Shown piece by piece: positions 1-5,730 of a stretch of 5,730 bases of DNA (positions within the stretch are counted from its first letter, which is position 1; each line of letters starts with the position of its first letter). Made by a program: the position numbers and the translations under genes. Origin of the DNA: Achromobacter sp. (GTDB lineage Bacteria > Pseudomonadota > Gammaproteobacteria > Burkholderiales > Burkholderiaceae_B); contig DMTA01000529.1 of assembly GCA_003454835.1 (NCBI GenBank), positions 1 through 5,730 of the forward strand. Direction: 5' to 3'. The notes beneath the pieces are model-generated. The model did not search any database. It had not been told where the DNA came from and worked only from the letters and a program-made list of their open reading frames with translations.

Positions 1-1
1 A

Positions 2-22
2 GTCTTATATAAGATATAAGAC
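2..22. promoter_or_regulatory. Nested palindromic operator candidate upstream of acnB, overlapping a possible -10
   Basis: Arms GTCTTATAT (2-10) and ATATAAGAC (14-22) form a perfect 9-bp inverted repeat around AAG. Nested in it is the perfect 12-bp palindrome TCTTATATAAGA (3-14). The unit TATAAGA also occurs twice in tandem (8-14 and 15-21), so the element reads as three half-sites: one inverted and two direct. This AT-only block in GC-rich DNA, about 80 bases before the aconitase start, is typical of a dimeric-repressor operator. TATAAG at 15-20 (or 8-13) resembles a sigma-70 -10 box; its -35 would lie outside the window. From memory, similar TCTTATATAAGA-type sites are linked to GntR/FadR-family regulators of TCA or methylcitrate genes in betaproteobacteria, but I cannot verify that here. 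The palindromes are seen; the operator and promoter roles are inferred. Confidence 0.6.
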
Positions 23-100
23 ATTTGCTACCGGCCCCCACTTGCTTCTACAATTCCGGCCGACAACCCTTCTTCCAACCCGACTTTGAGCAGGCCTCAC

Positions 101-2692
101 ATGCTGGATACTTACCGCCAACACGTCGCCGAACGCGCGGCTCTGGGGATTCCCCCGCTGCCCCTTACGGCCAAACAAACCGCTGAACTGATCGAACTGC
201 TGAAGAATCCGCCCGCTGGCGAGGAGCAGAACCTGGTCGAGCTGCTGACGCATCGCGTGCCGGCCGGCGTGGATGACGCCGCCAAGGTCAAGGCCTCCTA
301 CCTGGCCGCCGTGGCGCTGGGCAAGGAAGCTTGTGCGCTGATCAGCCGTGCCAAGGCGACGCAACTGCTGGGCACGATGCTCGGCGGCTACAACATTGGC
401 CCGCTGGTCGACCTGCTGGACGATGCGGAAATCGGCACCATCGCCGCCGATGCGCTCAAGAAGACCCTGCTGATGTTCGACGCCTTCCACGACGTGAAGG
501 AAAAGGCCGACAAGGGCAATGCCAACGCCAAGTCCGTGCTGCAAAGCTGGGCCGACGCCGAATGGTTCACCAGCCGTCCCGAACTGCCGGAAAGCCTGAC
601 CATCACGGTCTTCAAGGTTCCTGGCGAAACCAACACCGACGACCTGTCGCCCGCCCCCGACGCCACCACGCGTCCCGACATCCCGATGCACGCCCTGGCG
701 ATGCTCAAGAACAAGCGCGACGGCGCCGCGTTCGAACCGGAAGAAGACGGCAAGCGCGGCCCGGTCAAGTTCATCGAATCGCTGAAGGAAAAGGGCCACC
801 TGGTCGCCTACGTGGGTGACGTGGTCGGCACGGGTTCGTCGCGCAAGTCGGCCACCAACTCGGTGCTGTGGTTCACGGGCGAAGACATCCCCTTCGTGCC
901 GAACAAGCGTTTTGGCGGTGTTTGCCTGGGCAACAAGATCGCCCCGATCTTCTACAACACGATGGAAGATGCCGGCGCCCTGCCGATCGAACTCGACGTT
1001 TCCAAGATGGAAATGGGCGACGTGGTCGAACTGCGCCCCTATGACGGCAAGGCCATCAAGAACGGCGAAGTCATCGCCGAATTCGAGGTCAAGTCCGACG
1101 TGCTGTTTGACGAAGTGCGCGCCGGCGGCCGCATTCCGCTGATCATCGGCCGCGGCCTGACCGCCAAGGCCCGCGAAGCGCTGGGTCTGGCGCCCTCGAC
1201 GCTGTTCCGCCTGCCCAAGGATCCGGTCGATTCCGGCCGCGGCTTCACGCTGGCCCAGAAGATGGTCGGCCGCGCCTGCGGCCTGCCGGAAGGCAAGGGT
1301 ATCCGCCCGGGCACCTACTGCGAACCGAAGATGACCTCGGTCGGCAGCCAGGACACCACCGGCCCGATGACCCGCGACGAACTGAAGGACCTGGCCTGCC
1401 TGGGCTTCTCGTCCGACCTGGTGATGCAGTCGTTCTGCCACACCGCCGCCTACCCCAAGCCCGTCGACGTCAAGACGCACCACACGCTGCCTGAGTTCAT
1501 CAGCACGCGTGGCGGCGTGTCGCTGCGTCCCGGCGACGGCGTGATCCACTCGTGGCTGAACCGCATGCTGCTGCCCGACACCGTCGGCACCGGCGGCGAT
1601 TCGCACACCCGCTTCCCCATCGGCATCTCGTTCCCCGCCGGTTCGGGCCTGGTGGCTTTCGCCGCCGCCACGGGCGTCATGCCGCTGGACATGCCGGAAT
1701 CGGTGCTGGTCCGCTTCAAGGGCAAGCTGCAACCCGGCGTCACGCTGCGCGATCTGGTCAACGCCATTCCGCTGTACGCCATCAAGCAAGGCCTGCTGAC
1801 CGTTGCCAAGCAGGGCAAGAAGAACATCTTCTCCGGCCGCATCCTGGAAATCGAAGGCCTGCCCGACCTGAAGGTCGAACAAGCTTTTGAACTGTCGGAC
1901 GCGTCCGCCGAACGTTCGGCAGCCGGCTGCTCGGTGTTCCTGAACAAGGAACCGATCATCGAGTACATCAACAGCAACATCGTGATGCTCAAGTGGATGA
2001 TCGCCAACGGCTACGAAGACGAGCGCACGCTGGGCCGCCGCATCAAGGCAATGGAAGCCTGGCTGGCCGATCCCAAGCTGCTGGAGCCGGACGCCGATGC
2101 CGAATACGCCGCGGTCATCGAGATCGACCTGGCCGACGTGCATGAGCCCATCGTTGCTTGCCCGAACGACCCCGACGACGTCAAGACGCTGTCGGAAGTC
2201 GCCGGCGCCAAGATCGACGAAGTGTTCATCGGCAGCTGCATGACCAACATCGGCCACTTCCGCGCAGCCTCCAAGCTGCTCGAAGGCAAGCGCGACATCC
2301 CGGTCAAGCTGTGGGTCGCTCCCCCGACCAAGATGGACGCCACGCAGCTGACCGAGGAAGGCCACTACGGCGTGTTCGGCACTGCCGGCGCGCGCACCGA
2401 AATGCCGGGCTGCTCGCTGTGCATGGGCAACCAGGCGCAGGTCCGCGAAGGCGCAACGGTCATGTCGACCAGCACCCGCAACTTCCCGAACCGCCTGGGC
2501 AAGAACACGAACGTGTACCTGGGTTCGGCCGAACTGGCCGCCATCTGCTCGAAGCTTGGCCGCATCCCGACCAAGGACGAGTACATGGCCGACATGGGCG
2601 TCATCAACAAGAGCGGCGACCAGATCTACCAGTACCTGAACTTTGACAAGATCCCGGACTACAAGGACGTGGCGGACGTGATCGAGGTCTGA
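101..2692 (+). CDS. acnB: Bifunctional aconitate hydratase 2 / 2-methylisocitrate dehydratase (AcnB)
   Basis: This cytoplasmic [4Fe-4S] enzyme interconverts citrate and isocitrate through cis-aconitate in the TCA cycle; family members also hydrate 2-methyl-cis-aconitate in the methylcitrate cycle. The product is 863 aa, close to the 865 aa of E. coli AcnB, and is collinear with it throughout. The order is AcnB-specific: an N-terminal HEAT-like helical domain (about 1-160, from [14 protein letters not shown]), the swivel domain (about 165-380, with [11 protein letters not shown] at 243-253), then the catalytic core. Core signatures include [30 protein letters not shown] and [11 protein letters not shown] (498-508). 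The cluster ligands are Cys713 (GSCMTN), Cys771 and Cys774 (GCSLC), matching Cys710/769/772 of E. coli. ATG at 101 was chosen over an in-frame TTG at 86 because it begins exactly at the conserved MLDxYRxHVAERA start; only a weak AGG lies 7 bases upstream. It is a monocistronic unit, closed by a strong terminator. Nothing is truncated or missing. Confidence 0.98.
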   Translation: MLDTYRQHVAERAALGIPPLPLTAKQTAELIELLKNPPAGEEQNLVELLTHRVPAGVDDAAKVKASYLAAVALGKEACALISRAKATQLLGTMLGGYNIGPLVDLLDDAEIGTIAADALKKTLLMFDAFHDVKEKADKGNANAKSVLQSWADAEWFTSRPELPESLTITVFKVPGETNTDDLSPAPDATTRPDIPMHALAMLKNKRDGAAFEPEEDGKRGPVKFIESLKEKGHLVAYVGDVVGTGSSRKSATNSVLWFTGEDIPFVPNKRFGGVCLGNKIAPIFYNTMEDAGALPIELDVSKMEMGDVVELRPYDGKAIKNGEVIAEFEVKSDVLFDEVRAGGRIPLIIGRGLTAKAREALGLAPSTLFRLPKDPVDSGRGFTLAQKMVGRACGLPEGKGIRPGTYCEPKMTSVGSQDTTGPMTRDELKDLACLGFSSDLVMQSFCHTAAYPKPVDVKTHHTLPEFISTRGGVSLRPGDGVIHSWLNRMLLPDTVGTGGDSHTRFPIGISFPAGSGLVAFAAATGVMPLDMPESVLVRFKGKLQPGVTLRDLVNAIPLYAIKQGLLTVAKQGKKNIFSGRILEIEGLPDLKVEQAFELSDASAERSAAGCSVFLNKEPIIEYINSNIVMLKWMIANGYEDERTLGRRIKAMEAWLADPKLLEPDADAEYAAVIEIDLADVHEPIVACPNDPDDVKTLSEVAGAKIDEVFIGSCMTNIGHFRAASKLLEGKRDIPVKLWVAPPTKMDATQLTEEGHYGVFGTAGARTEMPGCSLCMGNQAQVREGATVMSTSTRNFPNRLGKNTNVYLGSAELAAICSKLGRIPTKDEYMADMGVINKSGDQIYQYLNFDKIPDYKDVADVIEV

Positions 2693-2707
2693 TCCTGATC
2701 CCCCTGC

Positions 2708-2723
2708 CAGGCCTCGCGGCCTG
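2708..2723 (+). other. Small stable hairpin in the acnB 3' UTR
   Basis: CAGGCC (2708-2713) and GGCCTG (2718-2723) form a perfect 6-bp stem closed by the tetraloop TCGC, 15 bases after the acnB stop and just before the terminator. It has no T-run, so it is not itself a terminator. It may protect the mRNA 3' end or bind protein. In E. coli, apo-AcnB is known to bind its own mRNA 3' UTR, but nothing here proves the same role. The loop does not match the eukaryotic IRE CAGUGN consensus. Confidence 0.45.
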
Positions 2724-2726
2724 AAC

Positions 2727-2762
2727 AACGGCCCCGTGCAATCGCCCGGGGCCGTTTTTTTT
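2727..2762 (+). terminator. Rho-independent terminator of acnB
   Basis: The arms AACGGCCCCG (2727-2736) and CGGGGCCGTT (2747-2756) are perfectly complementary over 10 bp, with a 10-base loop. The 3' arm runs into eight consecutive T residues (2755-2762). It begins 34 bases after the acnB stop, so acnB should end here and the downstream lipoprotein gene should need its own promoter. Confidence 0.95.
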
Positions 2763-2797
2763 GCCTCTGTCCGGGCAATTCGGATCGGCCCGCAGCC

Positions 2798-2823
2798 TGT
2801 ATAACGAAACGTTTCAATACAAT
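2798..2823 (+). promoter_or_regulatory. Candidate promoter with embedded palindrome for the lipoprotein gene
   Basis: Two -10-like hexamers lie here: TATAAC (2800-2805) and TACAAT (2818-2823), each five of six to the sigma-70 consensus. Neither has a good -35 at the proper spacing. Between them is a perfect 10-bp palindrome, GAAACGTTTC (2806-2815), flanked by TGTAT (2798-2802) and ATACA (2817-2821), which are also complementary but offset by two bases. A promoter is expected because a strong terminator lies upstream. A central-CG palindrome of this type resembles LacI/GalR-family operators, but that link is speculative. Confidence 0.4.
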
Positions 2824-2854
2824 CCCCGCATGCCGATGAAACGTCGGCCGCCAA

Positions 2855-2880
2855 CGCCGGGAAAGCCCCGGCGCATTTTT
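2855..2880 (+). promoter_or_regulatory. Terminator-like hairpin in the leader, just upstream of the ribosome binding site
   Basis: CGCCGGG (2855-2861) and CCCGGCG (2867-2873) form a perfect 7-bp GC stem with a 5-base loop. CA and five T residues (2876-2880) follow. The Shine-Dalgarno GGAGGAA (2884-2890) begins three bases after the T-run. The arrangement resembles a weak intrinsic terminator or attenuator in the 5' UTR of the lipoprotein gene. It could equally be a simple mRNA structure, or a second terminator backing up the one at 2727-2762. Confidence 0.4.
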
Positions 2881-2898
2881 CCTGGAGGAAGCCTGCCA

Positions 2899-3495
2899 AT
2901 GATCCGGCTATTGCCGCCGACGCTGTTGCTGACGCTGGCCGGCTGCGCCACCGCGCCGCCCTCGAATCCCGACAACATCTGCGCCATCTTCCGCGAGAAG
3001 CCGGAATGGCACGACGCGGCGCTGGACGTGCAAAAGAAATGGGGCGCCCCGGTGCCGGTGCCGATCGCGATGATGTACCAGGAGTCTTCCTTCAAGCACG
3101 ACGCGCTGCCCCCGCGCTATTACTTCCTGGGTTTCATCCCGTGGGGCCGCGTCAGTTCCGCCTATGGGTACGCGCAGGCCAAGGACGAGACCTGGGCTGA
3201 CTACAAGCGCGAAGCGGGCGGTTGGACGTCCAGCCGCGACAACTTCGCCGATGCGCTGGATTTCATGGGCTGGTACATGAGCAAGACGCAGCGCATCAAC
3301 GGCATCTCGAAGTGGGATGCGTATGGGCAGTATCTGAACTACCACGAGGGCTGGACGGGTTATCGCAACCGTAGCTATGACCGCAAGGCGTGGTTGAAGA
3401 CGGTGTCGCAGAAAGTGCAGGCGCGCGCCGAGAGGTTCACGGCGCAGTACAAGAGCTGCGAGTCGAGCCTGTCGCGGGGTGGGTGGTTCTGGTGA
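2899..3495 (+). CDS. SLT-fold (lytic transglycosylase-like) outer-membrane lipoprotein
   Basis: This 198-aa lipoprotein is probably a peptidoglycan-acting enzyme of the lysozyme-like SLT superfamily, similar to the small family I know as SLT_4. A type II signal peptide with lipobox L13-A14-G15-C16 predicts acylation at Cys16. Residue +2 is Ala rather than Asp, which favours export to the outer membrane. The fold core shows the putative catalytic Glu62 in AMMYQESSF (57-65), followed by SAYGYAQA (87-94), TWADY, and the C-terminal NYHEGWTGY (147-155). Cys28 and Cys187 bracket the domain and may form a disulfide. ATG at 2899 was chosen because GGAGGAA sits 8 bases upstream and the signal peptide starts at once. 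In-frame ATGs at 2830 and 2836 lack a ribosome site and would put a basic extension ahead of the signal. It stands alone between terminators. Cleavage activity is inferred from family resemblance; the substrate is not shown. Confidence 0.85.
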   Translation: MIRLLPPTLLLTLAGCATAPPSNPDNICAIFREKPEWHDAALDVQKKWGAPVPVPIAMMYQESSFKHDALPPRYYFLGFIPWGRVSSAYGYAQAKDETWADYKREAGGWTSSRDNFADALDFMGWYMSKTQRINGISKWDAYGQYLNYHEGWTGYRNRSYDRKAWLKTVSQKVQARAERFTAQYKSCESSLSRGGWFW

Positions 3496-3512
3496 GGCGT
3501 TGGTTGTGGCTC

Positions 3513-3588
3513 AGATGATCCACGGTGTCTGACACCCGTTGAGACACCATCGCAAGCTGACGATCATCTCCCCAGGGCGTCAGACACC
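3513..3588. repeat. Cluster of GGTGTC/GACACC palindromes (REP-like intergenic repeat)
   Basis: GGTGTCTGACACC (3524-3536) is a perfect palindrome around one central T. A near-identical copy in inverted orientation, GGCGTCAGACACC (3576-3588), differs at one base. A third half-site, AGACACC, lies at 3542-3548. The first copy and that half-site are enclosed by a perfect 8-bp inverted repeat, AGATGATC (3513-3520) and GATCATCT (3562-3569). The GGTGTCT arm can thus pair locally or with either downstream AGACACC. Copies of GGTGTC/GACACC palindromes are, to my recollection, common between genes in Bordetella and Achromobacter; genome copy number cannot be seen here. It lies in a convergent gap, the usual place for REP elements. 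Confidence 0.65.
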
Positions 3589-3628
3589 TTCGCGACTGTC
3601 ACGGCACATTGTTTGCCGCGCGAAAGAC

Positions 3629-3658
3629 AAAAAATCCCGGCACGAGGCCGGGATTTTT
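3629..3658. terminator. Bidirectional intrinsic terminator between the convergent lipoprotein and receptor genes
   Basis: Positions 3630-3641 and 3647-3658 form a perfect 12-bp stem with the 5-base loop ACGAG. The stem includes ATCCCGGC and GCCGGGAT and is flanked by an A-tract (3629-3634) and a T-tract (3654-3658), so it works on either strand. It lies 26 bases past the minus-strand receptor stop, where the RNA would end in six U, and 133 bases past the lipoprotein stop. It therefore mainly serves the receptor gene but can also stop plus-strand transcription. Confidence 0.92.
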
Positions 3659-3684
3659 CATGCGCGGACATCAGCCCGCCGCGA

Positions 3685-5730
3685 TCAGAAGTCCATGCTG
3701 GCCGACAGCGAGAACGTGCGCGGGCCGCCCAGGACGAGGTAGCCGTTGCCCGGATAGCCGCCCACCGACGACCAGTAGTTGCGGTTGGCGATGTTGTCGA
3801 CGCGGGCACGCAAGGTCACGACGTGGCCGTCCACGTCCATCATGTAGCGCAGGCCGGCGTCAAAGCGGGTCCAGCCGGGAACCTTGAGCGTGTTGGCGTC
3901 ATCGGCATACGACGAGCCGGTGTAGACCACGCGGCCGTCGATGGCCAGGCCTTCCACGCCCGGGATGTCCCATTCCACGCCCATGTTGGCCTGGAAGCGC
4001 GGCACGCCGATCACACGGTTGCCGTTCAGCGAGGCGGTGCCGGTCTTGACCTGCTTGGCATCCAGCCAGGTGAGGCCGCCAAGGAGACGGACGCTGCGGA
4101 CGGGCTCGCCGAAGACGGTCAGCTCGACCCCTTGGTGGCGGTCTTCGCCCGAATTGGTCAGCTCGTTGCTGGCGTTGTAGGCCGCGCGCGGCTTGTCGGT
4201 CGAGAAGAACGCCAGGCCGCCACCGAGGCTCTCGCCTTCGTACTTCACGCCCACTTCCTTCTGCTTGGACACGAAGGGCGGAAGGCTCTGGCCTACGTTC
4301 GGCACGGGACGGCCGCCTGCGGTCGCAGGCGCGGTCGGGCCTGCGACCAGGGCTTCGATGTAGTTGGCGTACAGCGAAACGCTCGGCGCCACCTTGAACA
4401 CCAGACCGAAGGCCGGCGAATTGTGGCTGGCGTCGTAGGCGCCGCTTTCCGCGCCGGTGTTGTAGGCGTAGTCACGTTGCGACATGCGCTGATGACGGAT
4501 GCCTGCGGTGAACAGCACCTTGTCGTCAAGGAAGGACATCGTGTCGCCGATGGCATAGCTGCTCAGGCGGGTACGGCCCTGCAACGCGGGGTTGTCCAGG
4601 TCGTTGCCGCGCAGCGCGCCGGCACTGAAGGCAGGCTTGTCGTACGAGATGGGGTCGTAGATATTCGTGGGGAACGTGTTGCGGAAGTCCATCACGTACG
4701 CGTTCTTCTTCTTCAGATCGAACCACGAGGCCGACACGACGAATTCGTGACCCACGGGGCCGGTGCGCACCTTGCCGCGCAGGCCGATTTCCCCCGTGTT
4801 GACGCTGTCTTCACGGGTGTTGTCGAAGCGATAGAAGTTGCCAGCGCCGGTACTGCCGTTGGTGAGCGTGATGTTGCCCAGCGAATTGGCTTCGTCGCTG
4901 CGGCGCATGCCGAACGCGCCGTACGCGGTCAGCTTGTCGCTGAAGTCATGTTCGGCGCGCAACGTGCCGAAGACGTCGCGCTCGTTGGAATAGGTCCACG
5001 GCTGCGCGTAGTTCGAGCTGGCGTCCGGTGCATCGGGCACGGTCGTGACACCGGCGCCCAGCGTCACGTTGGGACGCGGACGCTTGAGCTTGTTTTCCTG
5101 CCAGCCGATGTCGGCGGACAGGCGCGTGTCGGCCGACCGCCAGTCCAGGCCCAGCGAAACGACGCTGGTGCGGCTGTGTTCGTCATCGATCGCCGTGTCG
5201 CCGCTGCGTTGTGCGGCGTTCAGGCGGATGCCGGTGCTGTCATCCGGGCCGAAGCGGCGCGCGATGTCGGTGGAAAGCTGGAATTGGCCGCCGCTGGACA
5301 CACCCGTGGTGACGCGCGTCAGCGGTTCGTTCGGCGCGCGCTTGGGCACCAGGTTAATCACGCCGCCAATGCCGCCGCCACCGGGCGTCGCGCCCGTCAG
5401 GAAAGCGGTTGCGCCGCGCAGCACTTCCACGCGCTCGAACAGTTCGGTGGCGATGTATTGACGGGGAAGCAGGCTGTAGAGGCCGTTGTAGGCCACGTCA
5501 TCCGAGCTCAGGATGAAGCCGCGAATGAAGTACGACTCCTGGAAATTACCGAAGCCGCGCGCCACGCGCACGCCCGAGTCGTTCTGCAGCACGTCGCCCA
5601 CGCTCTTCGCCTGACGATCCTGAATCAGCTCATTCGTGTAGCTGGTGACGCTGAACGGCGTGTTCATGAAATCCTCGGTGCCGAGGATGCCGACGCGGCC
5701 GCCGCGGGCCACCTGGCCGCCCGCGAACGG
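3685..5730 (-). CDS. TonB-dependent siderophore receptor, 5' end cut by the window edge
   Basis: This outer-membrane, energy-coupled receptor imports a ferric siderophore with TonB-ExbBD. The visible part is 681 aa; signal peptide, TonB box and any N-terminal STN/signalling domain lie beyond the right edge. The frame is still open at 5730. A GTG codon at 5712-5710 is not a credible start, because GQVARGGRVGILG before the plug is a typical internal family sequence. Plug domain, visible residues about 24-130: TPFSVTSYT, VGDVLQNDSGV, the YFIRGF strand, ERVEVLRG (99-106), and GGVINLVPKRA (122-132). The 22-strand-type barrel follows to the end, with the late motif RVDNIANRNYW and C-terminal Met-Asp-Phe; a terminal aromatic is the usual outer-membrane barrel insertion signal. 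The barrel is unbroken. It converges on the lipoprotein gene. Family membership is firm. The ligand (hydroxamate, catecholate or other) cannot be told, and I do not assign a gene name. Confidence 0.95.
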   Translation of the reverse strand, partial: PFAGGQVARGGRVGILGTEDFMNTPFSVTSYTNELIQDRQAKSVGDVLQNDSGVRVARGFGNFQESYFIRGFILSSDDVAYNGLYSLLPRQYIATELFERVEVLRGATAFLTGATPGGGGIGGVINLVPKRAPNEPLTRVTTGVSSGGQFQLSTDIARRFGPDDSTGIRLNAAQRSGDTAIDDEHSRTSVVSLGLDWRSADTRLSADIGWQENKLKRPRPNVTLGAGVTTVPDAPDASSNYAQPWTYSNERDVFGTLRAEHDFSDKLTAYGAFGMRRSDEANSLGNITLTNGSTGAGNFYRFDNTREDSVNTGEIGLRGKVRTGPVGHEFVVSASWFDLKKKNAYVMDFRNTFPTNIYDPISYDKPAFSAGALRGNDLDNPALQGRTRLSSYAIGDTMSFLDDKVLFTAGIRHQRMSQRDYAYNTGAESGAYDASHNSPAFGLVFKVAPSVSLYANYIEALVAGPTAPATAGGRPVPNVGQSLPPFVSKQKEVGVKYEGESLGGGLAFFSTDKPRAAYNASNELTNSGEDRHQGVELTVFGEPVRSVRLLGGLTWLDAKQVKTGTASLNGNRVIGVPRFQANMGVEWDIPGVEGLAIDGRVVYTGSSYADDANTLKVPGWTRFDAGLRYMMDVDGHVVTLRARVDNIANRNYWSSVGGYPGNGYLVLGGPRTFSLSASMDF
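4314..4348. repeat. Competing inverted repeats inside the receptor gene
   Basis: GGTCGCAGGC (4321-4330) and GCCTGCGACC (4339-4348) are a perfect 10-bp inverted repeat with an 8-base spacer. The left arm can also pair upstream, with CGCCTGC (4314-4320) and GCAGGCG (4325-4331) forming a 7-bp stem with loop GGTC. The DNA encodes the Gly/Pro/Ala/Thr-rich segment around AGPTAPATAGGRP, probably an exposed loop of the barrel. It may be a chance product of GC-rich codons. Confidence 0.5.
5671..5688. repeat. Short inverted repeat in the plug-proximal coding region of the receptor
   Basis: ATCCTCGG (5671-5678) and CCGAGGAT (5681-5688) are a perfect 8-bp inverted repeat separated by TG. In RNA it can fold as a 7-bp stem with a 4-base loop. 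It lies within codons for Ile-Leu-Gly-Thr-Glu-Asp, a conserved stretch ahead of the plug, so coding constraint may be the whole explanation. Confidence 0.4.

Noticed and set aside
32..62. CGGCC/GGCCG pairing in the acnB leader as a riboswitch or regulatory stem.
   Set aside because: It is only 5 bp with a 20-base loop in GC-rich sequence, well within chance, and matches no riboswitch class I know.
86..100. TTG start giving a five-residue longer AcnB (MSRPH extension).
   Set aside because: AcnB homologues begin at the MLDxYRxHVAERA position encoded from ATG 101, and the extension has no better ribosome site.
2761..2898. Longer lipoprotein from TTG 2761 or ATG 2830/2836.
   Set aside because: It would bury the signal peptide behind a basic, proline-rich segment, the TTG lies in the acnB terminator T-run, and only ATG 2899 has a proper Shine-Dalgarno.
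5..2899. A 964-codon open frame on the minus strand, antisense to the whole aconitase gene.
   Set aside because: It mirrors a conserved, fully functional acnB. Its translation is low-complexity-like (rich in Arg, Gly, Ala, Val, Asp, His, Gln), with no recognisable domain. It starts at a TTG inside the start region of the next gene and crosses the acnB terminator. Long antisense frames are common opposite GC-rich genes with C/G-ending codons.
3539..3887. Small plus- and minus-strand open frames in the convergent gap and the end of the receptor gene.
   Set aside because: They overlap the repeat cluster, the terminator and the receptor gene, lack ribosome sites, and their translations are Arg/Pro/Ser-rich composition artefacts.
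5045..5461. 138-codon plus-strand open frame opposite the receptor gene.
   Set aside because: It is antisense to conserved plug and barrel sequence, with no recognisable domain and no independent start signal.
5710..5712. GTG as the receptor start codon.
   Set aside because: The frame stays open to the window edge, and the residues before it continue a conserved pre-plug motif; a receptor starting here would lack a signal peptide.

Overview
The window is GC-rich, with strong G/C preference at third codon positions. AcnB-type aconitase, a single-domain transglycosylase-fold lipoprotein, a TonB-dependent siderophore receptor and a GGTGTC/GACACC intergenic palindrome together suggest a betaproteobacterium of the Burkholderiales, most likely Alcaligenaceae (Bordetella/Achromobacter group). 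This placement is an inference from protein and repeat style; no taxonomic marker gene is present.

Layout. Positions 1-100 hold the leader of the aconitase gene, starting with a compact AT-rich nested palindrome that looks like an operator overlapping a promoter. The plus-strand gene at 101-2692 encodes a complete bifunctional aconitate hydratase 2 / 2-methylisocitrate dehydratase (AcnB), with all three Fe-S cysteines. It is followed by a small 3'-UTR hairpin and a textbook intrinsic terminator (2727-2762). Positions 2763-2898 carry promoter-like elements, a 10-bp palindrome and a GC hairpin plus T-run just ahead of a strong Shine-Dalgarno. The plus-strand gene at 2899-3495 encodes a small predicted outer-membrane lipoprotein with an SLT (lysozyme-like) fold. 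The convergent intergenic stretch 3496-3684 contains an inverted-repeat cluster (REP-like) and a bidirectional terminator. From 3685 to the right edge, the minus strand encodes a TonB-dependent siderophore receptor whose N-terminus lies outside the window.

How the genes relate. The three genes are separate transcription units, since a terminator separates the first two and the third converges on the second. AcnB acts in the cytoplasm in the TCA and possibly methylcitrate cycles. The lipoprotein probably acts on or near peptidoglycan at the outer membrane. The receptor imports ferric siderophore through the outer membrane. Iron loosely links the Fe-S aconitase and the receptor, but nothing in the sequence shows co-regulation.

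The coding content is ordinary core and accessory metabolism, and I found no convincing new multi-gene system. The most interesting signals are non-coding: the half-site array upstream of acnB, the attenuator-like leader of the lipoprotein gene, and the repeat cluster in the convergent gap.
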